Below are positions 8,852 to 17,868 of a stretch of DNA of 62,232 nucleotides, piece after piece; position 1 is the stretch's first letter, and the number at the start of each line of letters is the position of its first letter. Under the pieces are notes generated by a model that saw only the letters and a program-made list of their open reading frames with translations, was not told the DNA's origin and ran no database searches. Source of the stretch: CAYWMP01 sp964459445 (GTDB taxonomy: Bacteria > Desulfobacterota > DSM-4660 > Desulfatiglandales > HGW-15). The stretch lies in the NCBI GenBank assembly GCA_964459445.1, contig CAYWMP010000010.1:1-62232 (forward strand), in the 5' to 3' direction. The translations under genes and the position numbers were made by a program.

Positions 8852-10033
8852 ATGATCAGCAGAGTCATTTTAATCGTTCTGGACAGTGCCGGTGTGGGTC
8901 AAATGCCTGATTCACACCGGTTTCACGATGAAGGGGCCAACACCCTCCGGCACATTTACCAGGCAAAGGGATCATTACACATCCCTAACCTTTGCTCTCT
9001 GGGGATGGGACAACTGGTTGAAGTCGGTTGCGGTCAGGATGACGTCCTGGGGTGTTACGGCAAGATGATGGAGCGATCGCCTGCCAAGGATACCACAATC
9101 GGGCATTGGGAGATTGCAGGCCTTGTCCTTGATTCTCCTTTTCCGACCTTCCCTGACGGATTCCCGCAAAAGCTCATGGATGACTACGAGAAAAGGATCG
9201 GCACAAAGACCCTCGGAAACTACCCGGCCTCCGGCACCGAAATCATCAAGGAGTTTGGCGCTGAGCACTTTGAAACAGGCTACCCCATCGTCTACACCTC
9301 GGCGGATTCCGTATTCCAGATTGCAGCCCATGAAGATGTCGTCCCCCTGGAGAGGCTCTACGAAATCTCCGGAATTGCCAGGACCCTCTTAACCGGTGAA
9401 CATGCGGTCGCGCGTGTCATTGCACGACCCTTTGTGGGATCGCTAGGCCAATTTGAAAGGGATAATGCAGCCCGAAAAGATTTTTCCCTCACGCCGCCCG
9501 AGGACACACTGCTTGATGTCCTGAAAAAGGACGAATTCACAGTTGTGGGTGTGGGGAAAATCGGGGATATTTTCGAACATCGGGGAACGACCGAAGAGAT
9601 CCACACCGATAATAACGAAGACGGCATCCAGAAGACCATAAATGCCATTAAAGGTCATAGGGAGAAAAAAGGACTCATATTTGTGAATCTGGTGGATTTT
9701 GACATGGTATACGGCCACCGAAGAAATGCGGAAGGCTATGCGAAGGCCTTGGAAGCGGTCGATCAACGGATTCCCGATATGATTGATGTTTTATCGGATG
9801 ACGACATCCTCATCATTACCGCCGATCACGGCTGCGATCCTACCCATCTGGCCCACACGGATCATACAAGGGAGCATGTTCCGCTTCTGATTTATGGCAA
9901 ATCTGTGAAAAAGAACGTTGATATCGGCACAAGAGACACCTTTGCCGATTGCGGTCAGACCATCGCCGATCTCTTTGAGGTTGGCCCGCTGGCCTTCGGA
10001 AAGAGCTTCAAAGGGGATATCATTGATGGATAA
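8852..10033 (+). CDS. deoB: phosphopentomutase
   Basis: Interconverts (deoxy)ribose 1-phosphate and 5-phosphate, linking nucleoside phosphorolysis to DeoC and the pentose phosphate pathway; cytoplasmic. An alkaline-phosphatase-superfamily enzyme with metal ligand D11 in ILIVLDSAGVGQMPD, the phospho-acceptor region SPAKDTTIGHWEI, and the late metal cluster ITADHGCDPTHLAHTDHTRE. At 393 aa it is full length. I chose ATG 8852; the longer upstream frame adds a non-conserved tail. The ribosome site is weak. It overlaps the purine nucleoside phosphorylase gene by eight bases, which suggests coupled translation. Confidence 0.95.
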   Translation: MISRVILIVLDSAGVGQMPDSHRFHDEGANTLRHIYQAKGSLHIPNLCSLGMGQLVEVGCGQDDVLGCYGKMMERSPAKDTTIGHWEIAGLVLDSPFPTFPDGFPQKLMDDYEKRIGTKTLGNYPASGTEIIKEFGAEHFETGYPIVYTSADSVFQIAAHEDVVPLERLYEISGIARTLLTGEHAVARVIARPFVGSLGQFERDNAARKDFSLTPPEDTLLDVLKKDEFTVVGVGKIGDIFEHRGTTEEIHTDNNEDGIQKTINAIKGHREKKGLIFVNLVDFDMVYGHRRNAEGYAKALEAVDQRIPDMIDVLSDDDILIITADHGCDPTHLAHTDHTREHVPLLIYGKSVKKNVDIGTRDTFADCGQTIADLFEVGPLAFGKSFKGDIIDG

Positions 10034-10823
10034 AAAGGTTGTTGCGGAAGCAGTCAAAAAAATTCGAGACAAAACGGATGTGAAGGCCAAAATCAGCATC
10101 GTCCTGGGCAGCGGCCTTGGCGGGCTGATCGATGAGATTATCGATCCCGCGTCAATTCCCTATGAGACCATACCCCATTTTCCCGTATCCGGTGTAAAAG
10201 GTCACAAGGGGGAAGTTTTCGTCGGCAAACTATCCGGAAACGATATTCTCGCCTTTGCCGGCAGGGTGCATTATTACGAAGGCTACACCATGCAGGAGAT
10301 CTGTTTCTCCGTCAGGATCATGGCGGAATTGGGCGTGGAGGTACTGATTATCACCAATGCAAGTGGCGCAGTCAACGAGACCTTCTCACCCGGGCAGATC
10401 GTAGCCCTCAGCGATCATATCAATCTGATGGGGGATAATCCCCTAAGGGGCACAACACAATTCCAGGACATGACGGAGGCCTACAGTGGGGAGTTAAAGG
10501 CCCTGGCCTTTGAGGTGGCGGAAGGACTCGGCATTCATCTCAAAGAAGGGGTCTATCTTGTTTTGAATGGACCATCCTATGAGACGCCTGCTGAGGTCAG
10601 GATGGCGCGGAATCTGGGCGCAGACCTTGTGGGTATGTCCACAATCCCGGAAGTCATCATGGCAAACAGCCTGGGAATTAAGGTTCTGGGTTTGTCTCTT
10701 GCCACCAACATGGCTGCGGGTATTCTAGGGACTCCCTTGTCTCACGAAGAGGTCATCGAAACATCCAACAAGGCGGCTGAAGAATTCAAGGCGCTCGTGA
10801 AGGGAATTGTGAAACGCCTTTGA
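10026..10823 (+). CDS. punA: purine nucleoside phosphorylase (trimeric, PNP family)
   Basis: Cleaves purine (deoxy)nucleosides with phosphate to the free base and (deoxy)ribose 1-phosphate, which DeoB then isomerises. It shows the phosphate-binding GSGLGGL (about 29-35), the GRVHYYEGYTMQE stretch, the NASGAV loop, the base-site motif NGPSYETPAEVRMAR with its Glu, and GMSTIPEVIMAN. Length 265 aa is usual for the trimeric low-molecular-mass type. The start ATG 10026 lies inside the end of deoB; a longer frame from 9918 merely overlaps deoB. The exact specificity (inosine/guanosine versus methylthioadenosine) is likely purine nucleoside, given the Asn in SLATNMAAG. Confidence 0.92.
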   Translation: MDKKVVAEAVKKIRDKTDVKAKISIVLGSGLGGLIDEIIDPASIPYETIPHFPVSGVKGHKGEVFVGKLSGNDILAFAGRVHYYEGYTMQEICFSVRIMAELGVEVLIITNASGAVNETFSPGQIVALSDHINLMGDNPLRGTTQFQDMTEAYSGELKALAFEVAEGLGIHLKEGVYLVLNGPSYETPAEVRMARNLGADLVGMSTIPEVIMANSLGIKVLGLSLATNMAAGILGTPLSHEEVIETSNKAAEEFKALVKGIVKRL

Positions 10824-10910
10824 AATCCAGCTTATGCTTTTTAAGCCTTCATGAGCTCCGTTGTTAAAACAAAATAAGCGCAATTTTAGGAAGGGATTTG
10901 ATTAAGATTG

Positions 10911-11014
10911 CCGCGGAGCGGCTTTCAATCAAGCGAAGCGAGATTGAATATTCGGGAAAGGCTTGAGGAAAAAGATAAATCCTTTTGTGTTTTTCTATTA
11001 AGACTTTCCCGAAA
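10911..11014. repeat. nested-hairpin intergenic element (copy 2)
   Basis: CCGCGGAGCGG (10911-10921), TTCAATC...GATTGAA (10924-10948) and a long stem TTCGGGAAAGGCTT (10951-10964) with AAGACTTTCCCGAA (11000-11013, 13 of 14 pairs). Order and spacing match the element at 8595-8726, though the primary sequence differs. It occupies the 326-base gap before deoA, where no gene is seen. Confidence 0.5.
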
Positions 11015-11149
11015 TTCTTGAGCGATGCCTTTTAAGATCCTGTAAATCTGCGTTAATCAGCGTCCAAGTTCCTTTAGTCCGTGTATGTCTGTGGCAAATA
11101 TAATATCTTTGTGTTCTTCGTGTCTTCGTGGTGAAAAAGCAGTCGAATA

Positions 11150-12481
11150 ATGAACGCATACGAAATAATAAAAAAGAAACGGGACGGCGGTGAACTGTCT
11201 AAAGAGGAAATCGTTTTTCTATTAAACGGTTTTGTCAAAGGCGACATCCCCGATTACCAGATGTCCGCATTTCTCATGTCTGTTTTTTTCAAGGGCATGA
11301 GCGCCAGAGAGTGTGTGGATCTCACCATGACCATGGCCGAATCCGGTGAAATGGTCGATTTATCGGAGATAAAGGGCTTTAAGGTCGATAAACATTCAAC
11401 CGGCGGCGTCGGAGACACTACGACCCTAGTGCTTGCCCCCCTTGTAGCGGCATGCGGCGGGATCGTCGCCAAGATGACAGGCAGGGAACTCGGGCATACG
11501 GGCGGCACGGTGGACAAACTGGAGTCCATTCCGGGCATGCAAATGGAGTTGCCCAAAGAAAGATTCGTTGAATTGGTGAACGACATCCACGTAAGCCTTA
11601 TTGCCCAGACAGCGAACCTCGCACCCGCCGATAAACACATCTACGCCTTGAGAAACGTCACAGCCACGGTTGACTCTATTCCCCTTATTGCCGCCTCGAT
11701 CATGAGTAAGAAGTTGGCCGCAGGATCGGACGGTATCGTGCTCGATGTCAAGACCGGTTCGGGCGCCTTCATGCAGCGGTATGAAGATGCCCTGGAGCTG
11801 GCAAAAACCATGGTGGATATCGGAGAGGGCGCGGGAAGGCGGGTGATGGCCATCATTACGAGCATGGAGCAGCCCCTGGGCAACGCCATCGGGAATGCCA
11901 TAGAGGTCAAGGAAGCCATTGATACGCTGAATGGAGAAGGACCTGAGGATCTTATGGAGCTTGTCATGGAATTGGGAAGCAATATGCTCCTCCTTTCCAG
12001 CGTAGCAACCTCAAGAGATGAGGCCATTAATAGAATAAAAGTGGGCATTGAAAAAAGGAAAGGGCTTGAAAGGCTGGGGCAACTCATTGAAGGGCAAGGG
12101 GGAAATAGAGAAGTGCTTGAAAACCCGGAACTGCTCCCCCAATCCAGAGTCAAAATTGATATTCAATCTGCTACATTAGGTTATGTGGAAAAGATCGATG
12201 CCCTGGAGATGGGATTGGCATCAAAGATTCTAGGCGCGGGGAGAAGCACGAAAGAGGAATCCATCGATTTATCGATTGGCATTTATTTAAAAAAGAAGGT
12301 GGGCGACAGGGTAGAAAAAGGTGAACCATTGGCCGTTTTTCATTCCGATGGTAATCAAGACAAGATTGATTCAGCCAAAACGAAGTTCATAAATGCATAC
12401 ACCATCGGGAATAAGGAAGTAGAACCTCCCAGGTTTTTCTATGCGAGAGTCTCGAAAGAGGGTGTGGAAGAATTTGGTTAG
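11150..12481 (+). CDS. deoA: pyrimidine nucleoside/thymidine phosphorylase
   Basis: Phosphorolyses thymidine, deoxyuridine and/or uridine to the base and (deoxy)ribose 1-phosphate. A member of the glycosyltransferase family 3 fold also seen in TrpD. It has the glycine-rich phosphate motif KHSTGGVGD (81-89), followed by AKMTGRELGHTGGTVDKLE. The C-terminal domain has the barrel-sandwich ending of pyrimidine phosphorylases (VEKGEPLAVFHS). At 443 aa it is closer to bacterial pyrimidine nucleoside phosphorylases (dual specificity) than to strict thymidine phosphorylases; the choice is uncertain. The ribosome site is weak. It is the last gene before the inserted accessory region. Confidence 0.93.
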   Translation: MNAYEIIKKKRDGGELSKEEIVFLLNGFVKGDIPDYQMSAFLMSVFFKGMSARECVDLTMTMAESGEMVDLSEIKGFKVDKHSTGGVGDTTTLVLAPLVAACGGIVAKMTGRELGHTGGTVDKLESIPGMQMELPKERFVELVNDIHVSLIAQTANLAPADKHIYALRNVTATVDSIPLIAASIMSKKLAAGSDGIVLDVKTGSGAFMQRYEDALELAKTMVDIGEGAGRRVMAIITSMEQPLGNAIGNAIEVKEAIDTLNGEGPEDLMELVMELGSNMLLLSSVATSRDEAINRIKVGIEKRKGLERLGQLIEGQGGNREVLENPELLPQSRVKIDIQSATLGYVEKIDALEMGLASKILGAGRSTKEESIDLSIGIYLKKKVGDRVEKGEPLAVFHSDGNQDKIDSAKTKFINAYTIGNKEVEPPRFFYARVSKEGVEEFG

Positions 12482-12953
12482 CAAATCAATATTCAGATAA
12501 CTTCCAGCCAGATAAAGCTTTTCTATTCACCGCGGAGCCGCAGAGTTACCAGAGGCGAGAAATTTGCTCATATGCAAAAAGCAGGATTTGAACTTGCAAA
12601 CCCCAAAAGCATTTTTTGATTTAGCCCTCCATTTTTGACTTTATTGGGCAGTCTTCAATTGGATCTTCTGATAGACTACATCAGGAAAAGGAAAGTTTTT
12701 TAGAGCCTCCTAGGTAATGAACATGGCAAGCAGTAGCAATCTGCGAATTTAAAAAGATGCCTTTAGCAGTATTACGATTTTCTGTTTAACATCCAATTTC
12801 GAATGATAAACGGCTAGAATAATCGCAAACGATTACTTTTTTTACTAATTAAACAACAGAATTTATTAATCCTTTGTAGGAAAACCGAAATCATATAATC
12901 TATTGTTCGAGTAAGATTTTCAATCAGGAGAAGGCTATTTGCTGTATTAACAG
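12482..12953. other. AT-rich gap before the IS91-type gene, nothing coding seen
   Basis: No ORF with coding character and no strong hairpin stand out. It probably contains the junction between the nucleoside operon and the IS91-like insertion, but the terminal sequences of IS91 elements are too short and variable for me to place the boundary. Confidence 0.4.
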
Positions 12954-12980
12954 TTGCTTATAACAAAACACATTGAATCC

Positions 12981-14207
12981 ATGATGCGACAAGTACTTCA
13001 AAAAATCGAAGGAAGTAATTGTGAAGTATCCGACATTTTCAAGATGTATGGAGAAGAATATCGCAAGAAACATGGAATGACAAAGAAGCAGCTTGCCGTT
13101 ATGGAAGCAATCGAAAACTGCCGAACAAGTCATTACGGGACACATCTGGACCAATGCGACAAGTGCGGTTTTCAATCCAGCGAATATAATTCCTGCCGGG
13201 ACCGGCACTGCCCAAAATGCCAGGGAACGACACGGAGAAAATGGGTTGAGGCACGGCTGAATGACATCTTGCCGGTTCCATACTACCATGTGGTTTTTAC
13301 GCTGCCCCACTTGCTCAACGATCTGACGTCGTACAACAAAGAGTTTATCTACAACCTATTGTTTTCAAGCTCTTCAGAAACACTTCTGACTTTCGGCCGC
13401 GATCCCAAGTGGCTTGGGGGCGAGATCGGCTTTTACGGCATTCTTCACACCTGGGGCCAGACGATATGGCAGCATCCCCACACGCATTTTATCGTTCCCG
13501 GAGGCGCTTTAACAAAAGCCGGTGAGTGGATACCTTTGCGCTATAAAAACAAGTTTTTATTTCCTGAAGCAGCCCTGTCAAGGGTTTTTCGCGGTAAATT
13601 CATACAAGGGTTGAAAGAGGCGTTTTATTCAGGAACATTAACCCTACCGCCCGACAGCCATCATTATTCAAGCCCCGGCTCATTTGAACGATGGGTTGAC
13701 CGCCTGGTTTCCAAAGACTGGGTCGTCTATTGCAAAAGCCCTTTGAAAACACCCGAAAAAGTAGTCAGATACATTGGGCTTTACACGCACAGGGTAGCCA
13801 TCAGCAACAGCCGTATCATCAATGCAGATGACGGGCGGGTTGATTTTCATTATAAAGATTACAGAACATTTAAGAAAACCGGAACGCTCTGGAAGCAAAT
13901 GACGCTGAACGCGCCTGATTTCATCAACCGATTTCTGAAGCATGTCCTGCCGCCGGGGTTTCATAAAATCCGTCATTTCGGGTTCCTTGCAAACGGGCGC
14001 GCAAAAGCAAGCGTTTCACAAATTAAAAAACTTCTTTTTGCTGAACGAGACGAGCCGGAAAGGTCAACAGAGGATGTCGCCTATACGCCCTGTCCAAAAT
14101 GTATCATCGGCAAATTGATACCGATTGCCGTGTTCGGAAGGTTTCAAACCTTTGTGAGCATCGGGTTCAATTTTTTATCAAACAGATATGCATTCGACAG
14201 TTCTTAA
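12981..14207 (+). mobile_element. IS91-family transposase (rolling-circle, HUH type)
   Basis: A transposase that nicks DNA with a tyrosine and moves by a rolling-circle mechanism. An N-terminal zinc-finger region (CDKCGFQSSEYNSCRDRHCPKC) is followed by the HUH metal motif HPHTHFIVPGG. The catalytic Tyr region is IGLYTHRVAISNSRI and a late CPKC pair lies near the C-terminus, all typical of the Y2_Tnp domain. It looks complete (about 408 aa). The start is unsure: ATG 12981 or TTG 12954, neither with a good ribosome site. It sits exactly where the integrase end of the cassette array would be expected. Confidence 0.9.
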
Positions 14208-14382
14208 GAAATTTTTAACAGGGGCAAGAATGCTTTTCACCATTTATAATTAGGTGCAGACCTCGAACAGATCGTTCAAGCAGACAAACTGGACAGATTG
14301 CATGGTTAAACAAATTGCTGAAAAATTATTTGATTGAAAGCCTGGATTTATTTTTTTTCAAACCCGTTTGCAGCTTAACTCT
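14208..14382. other. 3' flank of IS91 and remnant of an attC right half
   Basis: No gene. The last bases (14370-14391) read GCAGCTTAACTCTGCGATAAGC, resembling the 3' half of an attC site (L' box, then core). This implies that an earlier cassette was cut away and replaced by the IS91-like element. Confidence 0.4.
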
Positions 14383-14538
14383 GCGATAAGCCGACGCTTA
14401 CGCGCCGGCTTATCGGGGCGGCGTGTGTCCCACCCGCAGTCTAGTCCGCGCAAGCGCGTCCTATCCAGCGCGTGGAGCCGTCAATCCCGTTGCCAAGTAA
14501 ACTTGGCCCCGGTCTTGCGGCTCACCCGCCGCCCCGTT
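14383..14538 (+). repeat. gene-less attC-type cassette, copy 1 (156 bp)
   Basis: Identical over 156 bp to 16844-16999. It begins with core GATAAGC (14385-14391), whose exact complement GCTTATC follows at 14408-14414. Next come GGGGCGGCG and an imperfect palindrome ending in CGCCGCCCC, then GTT at the start of the next cassette. This is the layout of an attC site (R''-L''...L'-R') carrying no gene. An internal palindrome GCCAAGTAAACTTGGC lies near 14502-14517. Confidence 0.7.
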
Positions 14539-14560
14539 CGGCAACCAACAGGTTAGAAAC

Positions 14561-15808
14561 ATGCGAATTTGTATTCATCGTGGCAGTAAGCAAATAGGCG
14601 GTAGCTGTGTTGAGGTTGAAACTCAAGGCAAGAGAATACTTATTGATTTTGGATTACCATTGGATGCTGAAGATGATTTTAAACAGTATGTTCCTTCAAT
14701 AACTGGCTTAGATGGATATGAGCCATCTTTACTGGGTATTTTTATTTCACACCCTCATCTTGATCATTTTGGATTACTTACTCAGATATCTCAAAAAATA
14801 CCTGTGACTATGGGGGCTGCTTCTCGACGCATAATTGAAGCGGCTACGCCCTTTTTGCCTGGTAATTGGCCTATACCAGCAAAAGGATGGAATTATAAAT
14901 CAGGTGAAACTATTGAAATTGGCCCGTTTAAAGTAACACCTTTTCTTATCGATCATTCAGCATATGACTCATATTCACTCCTGATTGAAGGTAACGGCAA
15001 AAAAATTTTTTACAGTGGAGACTTGCGTGCACATGGTCGTAAAATATCACTTTTTAATAGCCTGATAACTCATCCTCCAAAAAACATAAATGCTATTATT
15101 TTAGAAGGATCTTCTATTGGTCGCTTAAAAGATGAACAGCAATTTCCGACAGAAAAGGAAATTGAAAACCAATTGGTTCACATTTTTTCCACTACGGCTG
15201 GATTAGCTATGGTTCATGCTTCAGCTCAGAATATTGACCGAATTGTCTCGATTTTCAGAGCTTCTAAAAGAACTGGAAGAAAGTTGATTATTGATCTGTA
15301 CACAGCAGCAGTATTGGACGCAACGGGCAATGAGAATATTCCAAAGTCTGATTGGCCAGAAGTTTCTTTATTTATCCCACAGATTCAACGCGTGCAGATT
15401 AAAGAAAACAAATGGTTCGACTTGCTTAAAAGACATTCTGTTAATCGTATATTTATTGAGCATCTAAAACAGGTTTCTAACAAATCAACATTGCTTTTCC
15501 GTCCTTTGCACCAATTTGATCTTGAAAGAGGTGCCTGTATTTCGGGGGCGACTTATATCTATTCTCAATGGGAGGGCTATTGGGAACGGGGTGCATATGA
15601 CAAAGTCAAAAATTGGCTTGAAAAGCATTCTATTCCAAAGCACAGTATTCATACTTCGGGGCACGCTAGTCCGACTGATCTTAAAAAGCTGGTTTCAGCT
15701 ATTAATCCAGAAAAAGTGATTCCAATCCACAGCTTTATGCCAGAACGTTATCCTGAACTATTTCCAAATGTCGAAATTCAGAATGACGGTGAATGGCGTG
15801 AGATATAG
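14561..15808 (+). CDS. beta-CASP metallo-beta-lactamase-fold nuclease, RNase J-like
   Basis: First gene of a two-gene cassette. All metal ligands of an RNase J/beta-CASP enzyme are visible: SHPHLDH (H64, H66, D68, H69), H132 in DHSAYDS, D154 in YSGDLRAHG, the beta-CASP acidic residue E182, H219, HTSGHAS (H364, H368) and H390. The 415 aa are shorter than RNase J (about 550) and lack its C-terminal domain. It probably cuts RNA, or DNA, in the cytoplasm. The gene is visibly AT-richer than the flanking chromosome, consistent with transfer. Nine bases separate it from the next gene. A role in phage defence is my inference. Confidence 0.82.
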   Translation: MRICIHRGSKQIGGSCVEVETQGKRILIDFGLPLDAEDDFKQYVPSITGLDGYEPSLLGIFISHPHLDHFGLLTQISQKIPVTMGAASRRIIEAATPFLPGNWPIPAKGWNYKSGETIEIGPFKVTPFLIDHSAYDSYSLLIEGNGKKIFYSGDLRAHGRKISLFNSLITHPPKNINAIILEGSSIGRLKDEQQFPTEKEIENQLVHIFSTTAGLAMVHASAQNIDRIVSIFRASKRTGRKLIIDLYTAAVLDATGNENIPKSDWPEVSLFIPQIQRVQIKENKWFDLLKRHSVNRIFIEHLKQVSNKSTLLFRPLHQFDLERGACISGATYIYSQWEGYWERGAYDKVKNWLEKHSIPKHSIHTSGHASPTDLKKLVSAINPEKVIPIHSFMPERYPELFPNVEIQNDGEWREI

Positions 15809-15817
15809 GAGGAAATA

Positions 15818-16750
15818 ATGAGAGAACTTACAAGGAATTTTCTTAATGACTTAAAAAACACTGATGGACTGCTTCGATTAGTGTTTGACCGTGTAAACCA
15901 AGATCATACACTAATGCTAGCCATTCGAGATGGTTATATCAATATTTATTACCGAGGTGGCAATTTACTCAAGATCGAGGAACAATCAAATAATTCTTAT
16001 AAGTCATCATTCGACATACAATACAATAAAGACCAAAAACCTCTCCCTTTTTTGCCAAAATCCATCACAAATCAAAATGATGCGAGGTCGTGGGTTGATG
16101 CATTTCCTCACCTTAAAGAAATAATGGATCTCTATTTTTCAAACAACAGTAAACCAGAACGTGAATTTCAACAGTTGGTAGCTCGTGAAAACAATTTTTC
16201 GACAATTTCAAATGAGAGCGAATACTTTATATCTGATATTGAATTTGCAGATTCAAATCTAGGCGCTCGTTTTGATATGCTTGCAATCCGTTGGCTTGCT
16301 TCTCAACGTAAGAATGGAAGTAATTGTCGACCTGCTTTAATTGAAATGAAATATGGTGATAATGCACTTGGAGGAAAATCTGGATTAGTCAAGCATTTAC
16401 AAGATATTGAATCATTGGTTTCAGATAGAAATCGTTATTCAAACCTATTATCCACAATGGAAGCACAATTTAATCAGCTTGACGAATTGGACTTGTTAAA
16501 TTTCAAACGTTCAATCAGGAAAACCAATGTTAAGCTGGATATAGATGAAAAACCTGAAGTAATCTTAATACTTGCCAATCATAATCCTCGAAGCTCCAAA
16601 TTGGTTGAACTTCTAAAAAATCCTGAAATTACCATATTTGAGCAATCACAGAATTTTGATCTAAGGTTTTATGTAGCTCGTTTTGCTGGTTATGCATTAC
16701 ATGCAGATAGTATGGTCTCGTTGACTCAGCTTTTGGATCTGTTGAAGTAA
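15818..16750 (+). CDS. putative PD-(D/E)XK nuclease-like partner protein
   Basis: 310 aa, not assigned to a named family. Residues about 114-178 fit a PD-(D/E)XK core: acidic EREFQ helix, GARFDMLAI with D153, and ALIEMKYG with E176 and K178, followed by a GGKSGLVKHLQD helix. The N-terminal 100 residues contain a small beta region (INIYYRGGNLLKI). It follows a GGAGGAAATA ribosome site, and the short spacing to the RNase J-like gene implies one operon. Like its partner it is AT-rich. If the core is active the protein would be a Mg-dependent DNase; this needs structure comparison. Confidence 0.6.
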   Translation: MRELTRNFLNDLKNTDGLLRLVFDRVNQDHTLMLAIRDGYINIYYRGGNLLKIEEQSNNSYKSSFDIQYNKDQKPLPFLPKSITNQNDARSWVDAFPHLKEIMDLYFSNNSKPEREFQQLVARENNFSTISNESEYFISDIEFADSNLGARFDMLAIRWLASQRKNGSNCRPALIEMKYGDNALGGKSGLVKHLQDIESLVSDRNRYSNLLSTMEAQFNQLDELDLLNFKRSIRKTNVKLDIDEKPEVILILANHNPRSSKLVELLKNPEITIFEQSQNFDLRFYVARFAGYALHADSMVSLTQLLDLLK

Positions 16751-16756
16751 AGAAAA

Positions 16757-16852
16757 GCCGAACAAATGCATTAACTCAGACTTTTTTCGCGCCGTTCAGT
16801 TCGCTTCGCTCTCTGCACACCGCGAAAAAAGCTGGTTATGCAGGCGATAAGC
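16757..16852 (+). other. attC-like site of the two-gene cassette
   Basis: R'' GCCGAAC (16757-16763) is the exact complement of the cassette's first core GTTCGGC (14536-14542), as required when a cassette circularises. Imperfect arms follow (TGCATTAACTCAG with CTGGTTATGCA) and a perfect inner stem TTTTTTCGCG/CGCGAAAAAA. The right core is the variant GATAAGC (16846-16852), which also starts the gene-less cassette. Confidence 0.65.
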
Positions 16853-16999
16853 CGACGCTTACGCGCCGGCTTATCGGGGCGGCGTGTGTCCCACCCGCAG
16901 TCTAGTCCGCGCAAGCGCGTCCTATCCAGCGCGTGGAGCCGTCAATCCCGTTGCCAAGTAAACTTGGCCCCGGTCTTGCGGCTCACCCGCCGCCCCGTT
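16844..16999 (+). repeat. gene-less attC-type cassette, copy 2 (156 bp)
   Basis: Perfect copy of 14383-14538. Core GATAAGC (16846-16852) pairs with GCTTATC (16869-16875). It ends where GTTAGGC (16997-17003), a consensus integron core, opens the next cassette. The two copies flank the two-gene cassette like a pair of direct repeats, so homologous recombination could excise it. Confidence 0.75.
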
Positions 17000-17076
17000 A
17001 GGCGTTTAGTGTACACAAGTAATCTGGCTGGCGGAACAACCAACCAAGACTAGTCGTGTGGTCCAGGCGGAAGCGG

Positions 17077-17823
17077 ATGAGATTTGTGGCTGAACACTGG
17101 CTTACCTTACTCGGCATTGGCACTACAATTGTCTTTGGTGTCGTGGCTATCGTTTTCTATTTGAGGGGGCGTAGGATAAAGCGGCCCGTTTTCTTCTCGA
17201 GGACCGTGGAGATTGCCAGTAGAAGCCATGATATGCCGAAAATGAAGATGATATATGAGGATGTCCCAGTAGAGCGGATCACCGTTACCCGGGTCGCGTT
17301 CCTAAACGCCGGCAACGAAACAATCGATGGTGAAGATATCGCTCCTCGGGATACTATTCAGATTCGGTTTCCTGACGGAGTGCGAGTCTTGGATGCGACG
17401 ATTGCAATACAGAAGAATCCTGCAAACGACTTTACTCTACTGACTTCTGAAGATCGGGATCGAGTCTCGATCGTTTTCGACTATATGGATCGCTTCGAAG
17501 GATGCGTGATCCAAATCGTGCACAACGGTCCTTCGGAATGTAAGGTGACCTGTAGTGGATCAATAAAAGGGGCGGGAAACGTCATTTCCGTGAACCCAGA
17601 AGCGGAAGAGAAGAAACGTAGGACCTTTTTCGTCATATGCTCGCAAGTTGCTGTGTTTGCGGCAGCAGGTCTTACCATCCTCGCTCCGGAGCCGTGGAAT
17701 TTTCTGGGCTTGATCGGCTTCTTCGCTCTTTGGGTATGTGTCATGTTGGTTTTAGGCATTGCGGGGTTCGTAAGCCGGGGCCGTGAACCACAAGGGTTCG
17801 ACTGGTATAAAGCGCACGTTTGA
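17077..17823 (+). CDS. cassette-borne membrane protein of unknown function
   Basis: About 248 aa from ATG 17077 (GTG 17056 is an alternative; neither has a clear ribosome site). A signal-anchor helix covers roughly residues 5-28. A soluble region of about 150 residues contains beta-rich segments (VTRVAFLNAGNETIDGEDI), and two C-terminal hydrophobic helices follow (FFVICSQVAVFAAAGLTIL and FLGLIGFFALWVCVMLVLGI). I do not recognise a family. The gene occupies nearly the whole cassette between GTTAGGC and its attC. A similar arrangement of anchor, ligand-like domain and transmembrane pair occurs in some effector proteins, but no function is claimed. Confidence 0.6.
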   Translation: MRFVAEHWLTLLGIGTTIVFGVVAIVFYLRGRRIKRPVFFSRTVEIASRSHDMPKMKMIYEDVPVERITVTRVAFLNAGNETIDGEDIAPRDTIQIRFPDGVRVLDATIAIQKNPANDFTLLTSEDRDRVSIVFDYMDRFEGCVIQIVHNGPSECKVTCSGSIKGAGNVISVNPEAEEKKRRTFFVICSQVAVFAAAGLTILAPEPWNFLGLIGFFALWVCVMLVLGIAGFVSRGREPQGFDWYKAHV

Positions 17824-17868
17824 GCGCACCAGGAAGTCCAACGGAGTCGATTTAAACAATCCTCTGAC

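Noticed and set aside
14368..14556. 62-codon frame repeated at 16838-17053
   Set aside because: It is an open frame through the duplicated gene-less cassette; the repeat is explained by the recombination-site structure, with no start signal.
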